NCBI GenBank assembly: GCA_922989275.2
Contig: OV277871.1
Span: 61,277,848-61,341,847 of the forward strand
Length of the DNA stretch: 64,000 nucleotides
Direction: 5' to 3'
Source of the DNA: Gari tellinella
Taxonomy: Eukaryota > Mollusca > Bivalvia > Cardiida > Psammobiidae
Shown here: one piece after another, positions 42,814-55,642 of the stretch
Numbering within the stretch: position 1 is the first letter of the stretch
Layout of the letters: every line of letters begins with the position of its first letter
Translations under genes and position numbers: made by a program
The notes under the pieces: model-generated
The model's input: only the letters and a program-made list of their open reading frames with translations
What the model was told of the DNA's origin: nothing
Databases searched by the model: none

Positions 42814-43825
42814 GTGTTAAAAATGCCATATTTAACAGTTTTTACACTCTAGCAACTACAGTATTCAACATATTTTGTTTATACTTGCACACAATGTCTA
42901 TAAGTACAAGTTCTTGCAGGTGTGCATATAAAAACAATGTAGAACTCTGGTTGCCATGGCAACCAAAGTGAAAAAATAATGAAATCTTAAAAAATCTTCT
43001 TGTCAAAAACTGCAAGGGCCAGAGCTAAGATATTTGGCACATAGTATCACCTACAAGTCCTCTATCAAGTTTGTTCAAATTATGCCCCTGGGGTAAAAAT
43101 TGGCCCCGCCCCGGGGGTCACCGTTTTACATTGAGTTATATAGTGAAATTTTCAAAAGTCTTCTCCTCTGAAATTAATATGGCCAGAGCTTTAATATTTG
43201 GCATGGTGACACTTCTAGATGTCCTTTACCTATTTTGTTCAAATGGTTCTGGTCGGTTGCATATCTAGGTCACAGAAGCTAAAAATAGATTTTTATGCCC
43301 CCAGAATCTACGATTCGGGGGCATATAGTTTTTAGCTCACCTGAGCCAAAGGCTCAAGGTGAGCTATTGTGACCGCTCACCGTCCGTAGTACGTCTGTCC
43401 GTCTGTCCGTCTGTCCGTCCGTCCGTCTGTCCGTTCACATTTACTTCAAACGACATCTCCTCTGAAACCCGCCGATTGTAGGGAGAGTTCAAACTGCTCA
43501 TGATGTTCCTTGGATGCTTCTCTACAGAAGTTAATCAAAAAAAAGGAAAAAAAGCACAAACTCTGCTTGAAAAAGCAAAAAAGCAAAAATCTTTAAAAAA
43601 TCTTCTTGCCCAAAACTACTAGGCCCTAAGCTTTGATATTTGTACAGTAGAATCTCCTGGTGGATCCCTCTATAGTTTGTTAAAATGAAATCCCTAGGGT
43701 CACATTTGACACCACCCTGCACAGTTTAAGTGCTGCTCTAGGCAGGTTTTACAGTATTTTTGATTTAGGCAGAACTGTATTTACCTGAGTTACCCTTAAT
43801 ATACTATGGGCAAATAACCAATATT

Positions 43826-43892
43826 TGCAAACAGTTTGGATCCAGATCAGATGCAACATAATGCTGCATCTAATCTGGATCCAAACTATTTG
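43826..43892. repeat. Palindrome, GGATCCAGATCAGA family
   Basis: GCAAACAGTTTGGATCCAGA and TCTGGATCCAAACTATTTGC form the arms around a CAACATAATGCTG loop. One of the best-preserved members. Confidence 0.8.
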
Positions 43893-44412
43893 CCACTCAT
43901 TTACCAACTTAACATTTTCTAAAAAAAAAAAATGTACATTTTTTACACACAGAAGGTATTTAGCAGACATCATTTCAGTCTGGTAAGGGTAAGCCACTAG
44001 CAGCAGTGCTGCTAATGCTACAGTACCGTACTCTTGCATAACAGTTGACCTCAGTGATCAGGCCAACAGAACTGAACATGTTGTCTGCTAAAGTTTAGAA
44101 ATGGTTCAGTCTTCTTCATACTTAGAGAAACAGGATCTGGAAGTGATCCACTGACAGTTATGTAATTATGTCTTATGCCATATTTATACATATGTTTAAT
44201 ATTGGTTTTGTCACAGTTATCTGCATGTTTTGCCATTTTTTCTTGTCCAGGATTCAACCCTTTTTCCCAATAAATACTGACGTTTGTTAACCCATTACCC
44301 CATAAATGTGCATTTTTAGGCCTTTGATTTATTCCTCCACTTAAGAAAATAATTCCCCTTTAACCCTTTCCCCCATAGCATATCTCTAGTATTGAATGTA
44401 GGTGTCCACTTA

Positions 44413-44476
44413 AAACAGGTTGAAAGTAAAGCAGAATGCGCTTTAAGCGCATTCTGCTTTACTTTCAGCCTGCTTT
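44413..44476. repeat. Palindrome, TTTACTTTC family, nearly perfect
   Basis: AAAGCAGAATGCGC next to its inverse GCGCATTCTGCTTT, extended outward by CAGGTTGAAAGTAAAGC and GCTTTACTTTCAGCCTG. The loop is only two or three bases. Its relative at 44668-44741 is less perfect (GCAAAGTGTGCATTAAGACCC on one arm). Confidence 0.75.
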
Positions 44477-44667
44477 AAGCTATCATCTGCTAGAATATAG
44501 AAAATATTTTGTATTATACATATTTATGAATGTATAAATTGGAACTATTTTCTTCAGAGCAAGAATAAACTGAATGCGCTAAAAGGCGCTTCTATGGGGG
44601 AAAGGGTTAAACAGTCATGAAAATGTAAGATGTGAAATAAGTTTCTATATCCTAGTAGATGGTAGCT

Positions 44668-44741
44668 TAAAGCAGTTTGAAAGTAAAGCAAAGTGTGCAT
44701 TAAGACCCATTCTGCTTTACTTTCAACCTGCTTTAGGTGGC
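44668..44741. repeat. Palindrome, TTTACTTTC family, imperfect
   Basis: AAAGCAGTTTGAAAGTAAAG and CTTTACTTTCAACCTGCTTT form the outer arms; the inner part has several mismatches. Confidence 0.65.
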
Positions 44742-45328
44742 CACCTATTTTCAAAACTAGAAACAGGCTATGGGGTAATGGGTAAAATGAAATTGCCTAT
44801 TTGGAAAGAGCCTAATGAGAGGAAGTGCCATTTGCAAAGGCCATAACTCTGACATCATTGTTTTTTTAGTTATTTCCCTTTGTCATATTTTCTTGTCAAG
44901 AAGACAACTCCAGTTCTACTGATGCTATTGTAATGAAATTTTATGTATGGAAAGAAACTGATGAGAGAAAATGCCATGCATAAGGGCAGCAATATTTTGT
45001 TTTCCCCTTTGTCATATTTTATTGTCAGGAAAATAACTCCAGTTCTGCTGACGCTAGTGAAATAATTATCATTTACCGGAAATGGAAATAGCTTGATAAG
45101 AGGATGTGTCATGGATAAGGGTCATAAGCTTGGCAACAAAATTCACTTTTGTCATGTGTTCTTGTCCGGAAGATAACTCCATTTATAGCTATATTAAAAT
45201 GTTGTCTTGCCCAGTCAACTTAGGTACAAACTTCAATGTCCTCAGGTGAGCGAATTTAGGGCCATGGCCCTCTTGTTGTCATGTCTGTTGGTTTGTCCGT
45301 CCGTCCGTCTGTCCGTCCGTCTGTCCGA

Positions 45329-45481
45329 GCCACTAAAGTGGGTTAGAGGGCCAGATAACGGTAAACATAACAAAAGAAGACAATAGAGTTCATTCCGTAA
45401 CAATACACTAAGGGGCCGTGGCCCGTTATTCGAACAAAAGAAAATAACAAAAGAAAAGGCCCTCTAACCCAATTCGGTGGC
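45329..45481. mobile_element. 153-bp MITE, copy 2
   Basis: Same length, ends and interior as the copy at 24576, inserted in the TCCG/TCTG tract of a family B element. This shows that the MITE moves independently of family A. Confidence 0.8.
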
Positions 45482-47671
45482 ACGTCCGTCCGTCTGTCCG
45501 TCTGTCTGTGCCAAAAACCTTAACCTTGGCTATAACTCTTGCATTTTTGTACCTGGACCTTTTGTACTTTGCATGTGTCTTCCCTGTATCAAGACCTTTC
45601 CATCCATACAAACCTTTTTGACCTTGTGAGCTTGACCTTGACATTTGACCTACTTTTGTAAAAATCTTTAAATGGCTATAACATTTGCACCAGTAGGCCC
45701 AGGGCTTTCATATTTTGTATGTATATTTATTTTGTCAAGACCTTTCCAACCATACCAACATCTTTGACCATGTGACCTTGACCTTTGACCTATTTAATCA
45801 AACTTTAACAAAAAACCTTAACCTTGGCTATAACTTTTGCATTTTTAAACCTGGGCTTTTTATACTTCGCATGTGTATTCCTCATGGCAAGACCTTTCCA
45901 ACCATATCAAACTTTTTGACCTTGACCTTGACATTTGACCTACTTTTGTAAAACTCTTTAAATGGCTATAACCTTTGCACCAGTAGGCCCAGGGCTTTCA
46001 TATTATATATGTATATTTCTTTTGTCAAGACCTTTCCAACCATACCAACATCTTTGACCATGTGACCTTGACCTTGACCTTTGACCTATTTAATCAAACT
46101 TTAACCAAAAACCTTAACCTTGGCTATAACTTTTGCATTTTTAAACCTGGGCCTTTTATACTTGGCATGTGTATTCCTCATGGCAAGACCTTTCCAACCA
46201 TATAAAACTTTTTGACCTCTTGACCTTGAAATTTGACCTACTTTTGTAAAAATCTTTAAATGGCTATAACATTTGCACCAGTAGGCCCAGGGCTTTCATA
46301 TTTTGTATGTTTATTTCTTGTGTCAAGACCTTTCCAACCATACGAACATCTTTGAACATGCGACCTTGACCTTGACCTTTGACCTATTTAATCAAACTTT
46401 AACCAAAAACCTTAACCTTGGCTATAACTTTTGCATTTTTGCACCTGGACATTTTATACTTTGCATGTGTATTCCTCATGGCAAGACCTTTCCAACCATA
46501 CAAAACTTTTTGACCTTGACCTTGACATTTGACCTTCTTTTGTAAAAATCTTTAAATTGCTATAACATTTGCACCAGTTAGCATAGGGCTTTAATATTTT
46601 GTATGTATATGTTTTGACCATGTGCCCTTGACCTTCACCTTTGACCTTTTTAATCAAACTTTAACCAAAAACATTAACATTGGCTATAACTTTTGCATTT
46701 TTGAACCTGGGCCTGTTATACTTGGCATGTGTATTCTTCATGGCAAGACCTTTCCAACCATACAAAACTTTTTGACCTTGTGACCTTGACATTTGACCTT
46801 ATTTTGTAAAAATCTTTAAATGGCTATAACATTTGCACCAGTTGGCCCATGGCTTTAATATTTTGTATGTATATTTCTTGTGTCAAGACCTTTCCAACCA
46901 TACGAACATCTTTGACCATGTGACCTTGACCTCGATCTTTGACCTATTTAATCAAACTTTAACCAAAAACCTTAACCTTGGATATAACTTTTGCATTTTT
47001 GCACCTTGGCCTTTTATACTTGACATGTGTTTTCCCTTTCTAACCATACAAAACTTTTTGACCTTGTGACCTTGACATTTGACCTTCTTTTGTTGAAATC
47101 TTTAAATGGCTATAACATTTGCACCAGTAGGCCTACCGCTTTCATATTTTGTTTATATATTTCTTGTGTCAAGACCTTTCCAACCATACCTACGTTTTTG
47201 CCCTTGTGACCTTGACCTTTGACCTTTATTCGTATAAATCTTTATACGCCTATAACATTTGAACCAGTAGGCCTAGAGCTTCCATACTTTATATGTTTCT
47301 TGTGTTAAGACTTCTCCAACCATGCCAATGTTTCATTTACCCTACGACCATGACTTTTGACCTACTTTTGCAAATAAGCATTACATTACAGAACATGATG
47401 CTGGCTGGGGGCATTTGTGTTTCACAAACACATTGCTTTTCATCTGATCATCACCAAACTTTCTGAAAATGTTTGTTGACATAAAATGGAGACCAATTTG
47501 GATAACCAGCGGCACCAATTTATGCTAGGCCCTTTGGAGTAATGGCCCTTGAAGTCCTCAAAATTGCACTCCACTACAGTTTCAGCTCTCTAACTTTTAC
47601 GTTTGATAGTCTGGATTCCCCTCCCTGTATCATCGGGGGCATTCGTGTAACTGGGACACGCTCTTGTTTTT

Positions 47672-48979
47672 AGCTCACCTGAGCCAAAGGCTCAAGGTGA
47701 GCTATTGGGATGGCCCTGTGTCCGGCGTCCTTCGTCGTCCGTCGTCCGTCGTTAGTCGTCCGTCGTCGTTAACAATTGCTTCAAATGACATCTCCTCCTA
47801 TACCGCTTTACAGAATTCAACCAAACTTTACAGAAATGTTCCTTGGGTCAAGCTCTTTCAAATATGTTCAAAGAATTAAAAACAATGCAGAACTCTGGTT
47901 GCCATGGCAACCAAAGTGAAAAAATAAGGAAATCTTAAAAAATCTTCTTGTCAAAAACTGGAAGGGCCAGAGCTTACATATTTGGCACATAGCATTATCT
48001 ACAGGTCCTCTATCAACGTCTTCTTCTCTGAAACTAATGTGGCCAGAGCATTGATATTTGGCATGGTGACACTTCTAGATGTCCTATACGAAAATTGTTA
48101 AAATGGTTCTGGTCAGTTGCATAACTAGGTCACAGGAGCTAAAATAGATTTTTTGTCTGAAACTACAACGGCCAGAGCTTAGATATTTGGCACATAGCAT
48201 CGCCTACAGGTCCTGTATCTAGTTTGTTCAAATTATGCCCCTGGGGTCGAAATTGGCCCCGCCCCGGGGGTCACAGTTTTACATAGAGTTATATAGTGAA
48301 ATTTTCAAACGTCTTCTTCTCTGAAACTAATGTGGCCAGAGCATTGATATTTGGCATGATGACACTTCTAGATGTCCTTTACGAAATTTTTTCAAATGGT
48401 TCTGGTCAGTTGCATAACTAGGTCACAGGAGCTAAAAATAGATTTTTTTCATTGAAAACTTAAAAAATCTTTTTGTCTGAAACAACAATGGCCAGAGCTT
48501 AGATATTTGGCACATAGCATCGCCTATAGGTCCTCTATCTAGTTTGTTTAAATTATGCCCCTGGGGTCGAAATTGGCCCCGCCCCGGGGGTCACAGTTTT
48601 ACATAGAGTTATATAGTGAAATTTTCAAACGTCTTCTTCTCTGAAACTAATATGGCCAGAGCTTTGATATTTGGTATGGTGACACTTCTAGATGTCCTGT
48701 ACCAAAATTTTACAAATGGTTCTGGTCGGTTGCATATCTAGGACACAGAAGATAAAAATAGAATTTTTTCAATGAAAACTTAAAAAAATCTTCTTATCTA
48801 AAACCCTAGTACCCTTGATCTTAGATATTTTGCACATAGCATCATCTACAGGTCCTCTATCAAGATTGTTCAAATTATGCCCATCGGGTAAAAAAAGACC
48901 CTGTCCTGGACATAAATCTTTTTCTCCATTTTGTCAGTTATTCTCAGGTGAGCGAAATATGCCCCATGGGGCTCTTGTT
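47672..48979 (+). mobile_element. Complete family A element
   Basis: 1308 bp beginning three bases after the terminus of family B. The 5' hairpin is AGCTCACCTGAGCC, AAA, GGCTCAAGGTGAGCT. The body has three units (CTTTGATATTTGGTATGGTG, GCCCCGGGGGTCACAG). The 3' end is CAGGTGAGCGAAATAT, GCCCCATGGGGC and TCTTGTT. Tail-to-head placement of two elements at a T run fits the T-rich insertion preference. Confidence 0.8.
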
Positions 48980-49904
48980 TGTATTGTTTAGGCTTTAACA
49001 TGTACAAAATTGAATGGATTTTATAAAACTTTGTAAAAAGCTTTTGAATGTTGATCTTTAAAGACAGGTGATCACCATTTGCCCCTTCCTCCCACATTAA
49101 AGTTTGCCACTTTCTTCTGGACAATCGCTGCGGCAGGGGATATCAGCTCTAAGGTGCTTGTTTGAGCTGTCTTCAACGTTTTCAAATGTTTGTCAGCGTA
49201 ACTGAGGTTTTAGGTATGAAAATACGCAAAATCTGATGGGCTAGGTCAATGGTATGTGGCGCATGTTCAAGCTTTTGAAAACCCAACACGGCAAGTTCCA
49301 AATATGCATGCTTGGAAGTGTGGCACGAAGCGATAACCTGGTGAAATATGTTGTTTTCTAAGTTGTCAATGAATCCCAGTCACTCTTCTTGTATCATTAT
49401 ATGCAAGAGATCTGTGTAAATGGGTGTTTGCTGAAAACTTCCTTATCTCTCGCATACTGTTTCAAAAAGAGGTTTGATACATGGACATATCTGTCTTTTT
49501 CTTCTGCACTTAACAAGCATGGCCCCAATGTAGCACCGACTCTCGACATGTATAGTTTCTCACGTAAAATTCTATGTACAAATAATTTGCTGACTCACTG
49601 CAAGACCCTGATCACCATTCATGACGCTCCTCATGCTTTCTACAATGAAACTGCCAATTTCTGTCGGCCTTCTCGTCTCTACATTGTTTTCTCAACCCAT
49701 CCTCCTGAAAATCGCATATGTTATTTGAACACCAGCAAGCGGGTTGCTGATTTATACATTTCTATTGATGGTAGTTGTTTTAACATCTGTTTTGGGGTCA
49801 ACTCAACACAGTATTCTATGACATTCTGCTGCCTTTTCCTCTGACATTGTTATTTCTGGCGTCTTCAGAACACGGTACCCTCGTGATAACAAGATATCTT
49901 TTTC
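48980..49904. other. Unassigned sequence with a 151-codon frame
   Basis: The longest frame (49389-49844, plus) encodes a Cys- and Phe-rich peptide with no motif, signal peptide or splice context that I recognise. A minus-strand frame of 84 codons begins at 49124. Either could be a fragment of an old transposon gene. I do not call a gene here. Confidence 0.3.
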
Positions 49905-50868
49905 TAGCTCAGGGTGAGCTTTTGCAATCCTTCAATGTCCGGTGTTCGTCGTCCATCGTTCGTTGTCAACAATTTTAGTGTTTACACTCTAGAGGCCACA
50001 ATTTTGATCCAATCATTCTGTAAGATTGTATATTACCATATGAGTTCGAATGAGTTTGATTATGGTTGAAATCAGATCAATAGGTCAAGAGTTATCTACC
50101 TTTGAATTGCTGAAAATGCCATATTTAAGGTTGTTTACACTCTAGAGGCCACAATTTTAATCAAATCTTTCTCAAGCTTGCTGAGATGGTAAATTACTTT
50201 GAGGCCACAATTTTTATCTAACCTTTTATCAACTTGCTCAGATTGTATATTACCATAAGAGTTTGGATGAGTTTGATTATTGTTGAAATCAAACCAATAG
50301 GTCAAGAGTTATTTACCTTTGAATTGCTGAAAATGTCATATTTTACGGTGTTTACACTCTGGCGGCCACAATTTTTAGCCAATCTTTCTTTAACTTGCTC
50401 AGATTGTATATGACTATAAGAGTTCAGACGTGTTTGATAATGGTTGAAATCGGACAAATAGGTCAAGAGTTATCTGCCCTTTAATTGCTGAAAATGTCAT
50501 ATCTAACAGTGTTAACACTCTTGCAACTACAGTTTTCTATGGATTTAATTATACTTGCACAGAATGTATATAGCTATAAGTTCTCGAGGGAGTGCAATTA
50601 TTATTAAAATCTGACCACTGTGGCAAGAGTTATCTGCCCTTGATATACTTTGAAATGCTAGAAAAGGCGTAATTTAAGTATTATTTAGGCTCTAGTTATC
50701 TGCCCTTGATGTACTCTACTTTACTAGAGTAGTTCATATTCCAATGTTGTTTGCATGCTATACTACAAATTTGAAGGATTTAGAATAAAATGGGTGAAAT
50801 TCAAAGGTAAAGCTATCAGGCTTCATTATAACAGGTGAGCGATATCAGGGCCTTCAGACCCTCTTGTT
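49905..50868 (+). mobile_element. Family A element, 5' hairpin half lost
   Basis: It starts within the hairpin (AGCTCAGGGTGAGCTTTTGC). The body is that of 6678-7760 (GTTTACACTCTAGAGGCC), and the 3' end is CAGGTGAGCGATATC, GGGCCTTCAGACCC and TCTTGTT. One stem base pair is broken (GGCCC to GACCC). Confidence 0.7.
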
Positions 50869-51361
50869 TAAATGATGCTACCTTAACGACCTTTTCCAGA
50901 ATGACCTCATGTATAACAATGTCAACATTCATGGCGCAATTTTGTGCAAATTCCTGTTCCAAATTGCATTGTAGGAGGTTGAAAAATGTACCTCTTTAAA
51001 TCTATACCTTTAAGATTTTGTTGTGCGCCGCATAGTCTAACTAACAATGAATATTTACAAAAGAAATAGGGTCAGGTGTGTTAAGGAACCTTATTATTTC
51101 TTATACAAATGTGAAAATGTTTGAAATAGCATTGGTAAAAAATCAAAGAAATATTACGTCGGGTTCTTCAAAAAGAATATTAGTCCACAATGTTTTGGGG
51201 CAGCCCTCGTAGTAATAAGCGGTTTTCACTGTAGCATGATTTAAAGTCTATATCCACATTTTCTGCCTTTGATACTGGATCAAACATCGAAGCAATTGAT
51301 TTGGATTTATTTTCTTGTCTAAAATTTAATTTCACTTTGTTGTATCAGTTATTGAACAATT

Positions 51362-52500
51362 TTTAGCTCACTGTACTGTGTCCAAGAGTTTATGTTGTCA
51401 CCCAGTCGATGGTGTCAGCATTGCCGTTGCCATTCGCGTCAGCAGTTTCAAGAAAATGCTTGTAACTCATATGTCCCTTAAGAGATTGCGTTCATATTTG
51501 GTATGTGTGTGTATATGGACAAGACCTTTCCATGCACACAAACAGTTTGACCCCTGTGACCTTGACCTTGAACTTAGGGCCTGCGTTTAGTTTTTATACG
51601 CCCACCTCTAGAGGTGGTCGTATATTGGCGTGGCCCTGTCCGTCCGTCCGTCCCTTCGTCCATCCCTCGTCCGTCAACATTTGGTTTGTCCGGAGTTTTT
51701 CTGGAAAACTATTTCAGGGATATTAATGAAACTTCACACAAATGTTATATGCATCAAGATCTAAAGCTGAGTTGAGTTTGAGGTTCATTCAAATTTTCGT
51801 TACAGAGTTATCTGCCCTTGATGTACTCAAATGTGCTATAAAAAGCTTGTCTGGAGTTTTCTGGGAAAACTATTGGAGGGATATTAATGAAACTTCACAC
51901 AAATGTTATATGCATCAAGATCTAAAGCTGAGTTGAGTTTGAGGTTCATTCAAATTTGTGTTACAGAGTAATCTGCCCTTGATGTACTCAAATATGCTAT
52001 AAAAAAGTTTGTCCAGAGTTTTCTTGGAAAACTATATGAAGGATATTAATGAAACTTCCCAGAAAGTTTATATGCATCAAGATCTGAAGCTGATTTAAGT
52101 TTAAGATTTATTTGATATTTCGTCACAGAGTTATCTGCCTTGGTGTACTCAAATATGCTATAAAAGGCTTATTTGACAGTGTTAACACACTTAGCAACTA
52201 CAGTTTTGAATGGATTTTGATTATGTTTGCCCACAGTATAATTATAGAAGTATAAGTTCATGAAAGGGTTGATTATTATTGAAATCGGATCATTGTGTCA
52301 AGTTATCTGCCCTTGGTGTACTCAGATATGCTAGAAAAGGATTTATTTCAGTAATGTTTATGCTCTTACAGTGTCTACAAGTTGGAATGAATTTTGATAA
52401 AACTATATTTTTGCCAGTGGGCGTATAATTATGTACCGCTTGCGGTGCTCTCGTTGAAAAATGCCTATAACTCCTATGTTCATTGAGACATTTGTGACTA
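51362..52500 (+). mobile_element. Family D-like fragment hosting family E
   Basis: It begins AGCTCACTGTACTGTGTCC and continues with D text (TATGTCCCTTAAGAGATTGC, CATGACC-like CTTTCCATGCACAC, TGACCTTGACCTTGAACTTA). After the family E insertion it resumes with GAAAAATGCCTATAACTCC and soon fades. The stretch 50869-51361 before it has no recognised features. Confidence 0.55.
51596..52455 (+). mobile_element. Complete family E hairpin-ended element
   Basis: 860 bp. The 5' hairpin ATACGCCCACCTCTAGAGGT, GGTCGTAT is followed by ATTGGCGTGGCCCTGTCCG and a TCCG tract. Three units of about 170 bp follow (GGATATTAATGAAACTTC, GCATCAAGATCTAAAGCTGA). The 3' end is the inverted motif GTGGGCGTAT, AATTATG, the stem ACCGC/GCGGT and GCTCTCGTT. 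The flanks GTTTAGTTTTT and GAAAAATGCC rejoin to the family D phrase. Confidence 0.75.
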
Positions 52501-54739
52501 AAAGCTGTGACCGATGGTTGTCAGTGGGCGGCCGCCATTAGAGCAATGTCTGTGGGGAATTCTTAACTCAAGCAGCTGGGGCCAGCCCTTTCCCTGTTTC
52601 GCCACCGGTCAGCATGCTTTCATTAATGTTTTAACTTAGGGGCCTGCTTCCTGTCTGGGAGCAGCCAGATTCACTCAAGTCCATGCTTGCAGTTCAAGCT
52701 TTTATTCAAGTCCAAATATACTTCTAATAATATCCAAGTAAGATGACAAACATCTAAAGACAAACACCAAGTTCTATAAAGAAGACTGTTCTCTAATTCA
52801 AAGTTACAAGAAGCACTGTTCTATCCTAAAGTATCTCAAAAGTCCAGTGTCTCTCTATATTATTCTATTAGCACATGGCTTGGAGCTCTCGGCCAATCAG
52901 AGGCCTCAAAAACCTGTGAATATATCGTTTATTTTACAAAACCATGAAATAACTAACACACTGTTCACTTATTCCAAGCTTCCGTCATATCAAGGCAATT
53001 TGACGTCACAACCCTAGATCGGAGGGGAACTGCACTCGCTTGATGACGTCATATTATGTACAGTGAGACCTAAACTTTAAAGGCAATTAATAATGAATTG
53101 TGCTTACATATAGAGCTTCAATAAGCGTTATTTATGTTGGTGTTAAAGCATGCTTAATGTCTCAAACTGCACATTGAAATAACCTTTCAATTTAAGTAAA
53201 GTATTACAAATAAAATGACTTTTTCGTCTAAAACAAAAAGTAGAAACGTAGGGTCTTCTTGTTTTCCTCGAGCCCAAGCCAGTGCTAAATAGGTTAGACC
53301 ACGGTTGCGCGCGAATAAACGACATAGTTCTCGGGGGCTACGCCCCCTCGAACTATATCGTTTATTCGCTTGCAACTGTTGTACTATGGCCGTGTAAATA
53401 AGTACTAAGCAGACATCGTTTTTAACTTTAATTCTTCAAACATCTCATCTGAACATATGCTTCGGTCCTATGATTGCTATCAGACCTTAATTAGCATCTC
53501 GCTAAGCTCCCAAATTCTTCTCCCTGAGACGGAGATAAAATCTCCTTATATACAGAAATTAGCGGAAACGCCAAATGCTTCAATACATAACTGACCTCTG
53601 AAAGGACCGTTATCCAGACGCATTTCATAGCTTTTATTACTTAATTTGGAAATACAGCAATCATTAATTTTATACCGAAGCATATTTCTTGTATCATAGC
53701 CGGAAGTAAATACAAATATTGATTTCAAATACAGTAACACCTGACTAAAATACAGTTTCTATCCTAAACACCTGACTAAAATACAGTTACATCTGTCTAA
53801 AACTATCATAATACTACACCTTCCTTTCTCTTCTTTAAAAAATTGTGAGTACAATTTAAATAGAAAATTTTCATCCATCCCTTCCTTTCCCCACAAAGAA
53901 GTAATCAACCTTTTGATGATTAGTTCTTGTCGAAACTGAAGGGCATAATAGCAAAATTTTCATAAACACACATGTAATTATACAGTATTTCCCATTAACC
54001 CGTAAAATCCAGCAGTTATAGCCTGCAGCTAATTAACAACTACCACCGACACTTATCTAAACATCTTAACTACAGAAAACATGTGATATGACAATACAAT
54101 CATCAATACATTTAACACAATACATTAAAATCACCTTAACATCAAAATCAAACAAATCCTTAATTGTCCGTTATGGTCCTTTTTGAAAATAAAATAAAAC
54201 ACATTTGAAATAATCCATAACTTGGCGCAATGTCACTGGAACAGTCTCCACAATAATAATAATAATAAAAACAAGAACACACTATGTTAACATCTTTCAC
54301 CAAAAAATAACAAACACTATTTTAACAAAACAAAATCTCAATGTCCTTATCAAGTCCAAACTTTTCCATGGGGCGTTCAATGTCCGGTGAAGCGACGTCA
54401 AAGGGGTAGCTCAGTTGGCAGTTAATTTCGCCTGCCAAAATCGTGTTCCATCTTCCATGTATGCAGCTGGGCTAACCTATAGCCCGCTGAATTGCTGTTC
54501 GTGTATGGTAATAGAGGCAGTCCCTACTAACGAGCAACGTTTGTGACGTCATTACGTATCGGCATTACGTAAATTTCCTCAAAGTTGTTAGATGAGTTTT
54601 TAGTTAACGTTTTCTGTTTCCTTGTGAAAATTCAGTCCACCCGTTGATGTGTTAAGGGATAACCTTTAGTCTGTCAGGTGTGCACGTTGAATCGCTGTTG
54701 GAAGTGTCATTTCAGCGAGCAGTCCTTTCTTGAGCTTTG
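52501..54739. other. Unassigned intronic or degraded-element sequence
   Basis: No intact frame. There are repeated CACCTGACTAAAATACAGT phrases near 53745 and an inverted pair around 53305-53365 (GCGCGAATAAACGACATAGT with ACTATATCGTTTATTCGC). A tRNA-like start, GGGGTAGCTCAGTTGG, lies at 54403 without a matching 3' half. Confidence 0.4.
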
Positions 54740-55057
54740 TTACACGGCGTGCCCTGTGAAATTTCTCTCTAAACGCTTAGATTTGTGCTTACGAGTGGCT
54801 AAGTAATTGTTTATACTTCTAAAAAATTGGAATTTATATAGGACAAAGATTACTATCCCAATTAACAAAACTGCCGTAGTAATTGCGATGATTAGTTTCC
54901 AATTTGTAGTAAAGAAGGACATTTGTGTGTCTTCATTTTGCAAGGTATTTAGGTTAACAATACTATCAATAAATTTAGGGAAGAAACCCGTCCCCTGGAC
55001 AGAAATAACAGTAATGACTTTATATACAACAATACAGCTTATTAAAGAAAAACACAA
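54740..55057 (-). CDS. Putative single-pass membrane protein fragment, 105 codons
   Basis: A minus-strand frame with a hydrophobic N-terminus (about residues 1-20), a strong predicted membrane segment (about 54-77, rich in Ile, Val and Leu), then a basic tail (RKHKSKR). This layout is seen at the C-terminus of many membrane proteins, including envelope-like products of retroelements, but no family-specific motif is present. Other damaged minus-strand frames lie just upstream (55.6-58.9 kb), so it could be the 3' part of the same decayed unit. It may also be chance. I do not assign a function. Confidence 0.3.
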   Translation of the reverse strand: MCFSLISCIVVYKVITVISVQGTGFFPKFIDSIVNLNTLQNEDTQMSFFTTNWKLIIAITTAVLLIGIVIFVLYKFQFFRSINNYLATRKHKSKRLERNFTGHAV

Positions 55058-55642
55058 TAAGCTTAATTACTTTTATTAAAGTAAAAATCGGGGTAGCATT
55101 TGCTAACTGTCATAGCTCAATGACTTCTCCGAATCTCAAGCATGCTTATATTACTGATTAACACAGCACTTTATCTAGTATACTATAATTCAACTATAAT
55201 TCAGTCTAATCGACTATGCTTATTAAGCACAAACAATAATTTCGTTTAATCAACAAAATTACTTAGCAAACTTCCTCTGTCTATTCGACTATGTATGCTA
55301 TATTTTCAAATTTTCCTACTTAAAATTCACCTCAGAATTTGACAACTGTTAACTCGTTGTTCTAGCAACGTCTATTCTTATCCACTCCGTGACCAATAAC
55401 GTAATTCAGATATTCTCTGTGAGCTATTTAGAACGTCACGATTTACGACTCCTTTATGCCCGAAGGCCAACCGTTACGGTTAATTTGCATTATTTACAAT
55501 GGGCGTTTATACAGTAACCACTTATACATGTATTTACACTTTATGGAGCGAATGAATATCACATTTCGCCTTTCTTAAACCAACAGGTCTAAGCTTTTTC
55601 TCGGGGTTCTTTAGCAAATGAACTATCAAATTTTCGCTTCTT

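Larger units (their letters stand above)
43334..45277 (+). mobile_element. Complete family A element nested in B
   Basis: 1944 bp. The 5' hairpin is AGCTCACCTGAGCC, AAA, GGCTCAAGGTGAGCT, followed by a long TCCG/TCTG tract. The body includes three palindromes (43826, 44413, 44668). The 3' end is CAGGTGAGCGAATTTA, GGGCCATGGCCC and TCTTGTT. The insertion is precise relative to the B copy at 5645. Confidence 0.8.
43295..47668 (+). mobile_element. Complete family B element with nested A copy
   Basis: The 5' hairpin ATGCCCCCAGAATC, TAC, GATTCGGGGGCAT is followed by ATAGTTTTT. The family A copy 43334-45277 is inserted there, after which B continues with GTCATGTCTGTTGGTTTGTCCG. The body holds about six units of 265-300 bp (CAGTAGGCCCAGGGCTTTCA, CAAGACCTTTCCAACCATAC, TGACCTTGACC). 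The 3' end has the inverted motif GGGGGCATTCG, the stem CGTGT/ACACG and CTCTTGTT. The other B copy (5645) shows the uninterrupted phrase GGCATATAGTTTTTGTACTG. Confidence 0.75.

Noticed and set aside
49389..49844. 151-codon plus-strand frame
   Set aside because: No motif, no homologue recognised and no splice context. Kept only as unassigned sequence.
54403..54455. GGGGTAGCTCAGTTGGCAG, like a tRNA 5' half
   Set aside because: The 3' half lacks a B box (GTTCGAATC) and the stems do not close, so it is not called as a tRNA gene.
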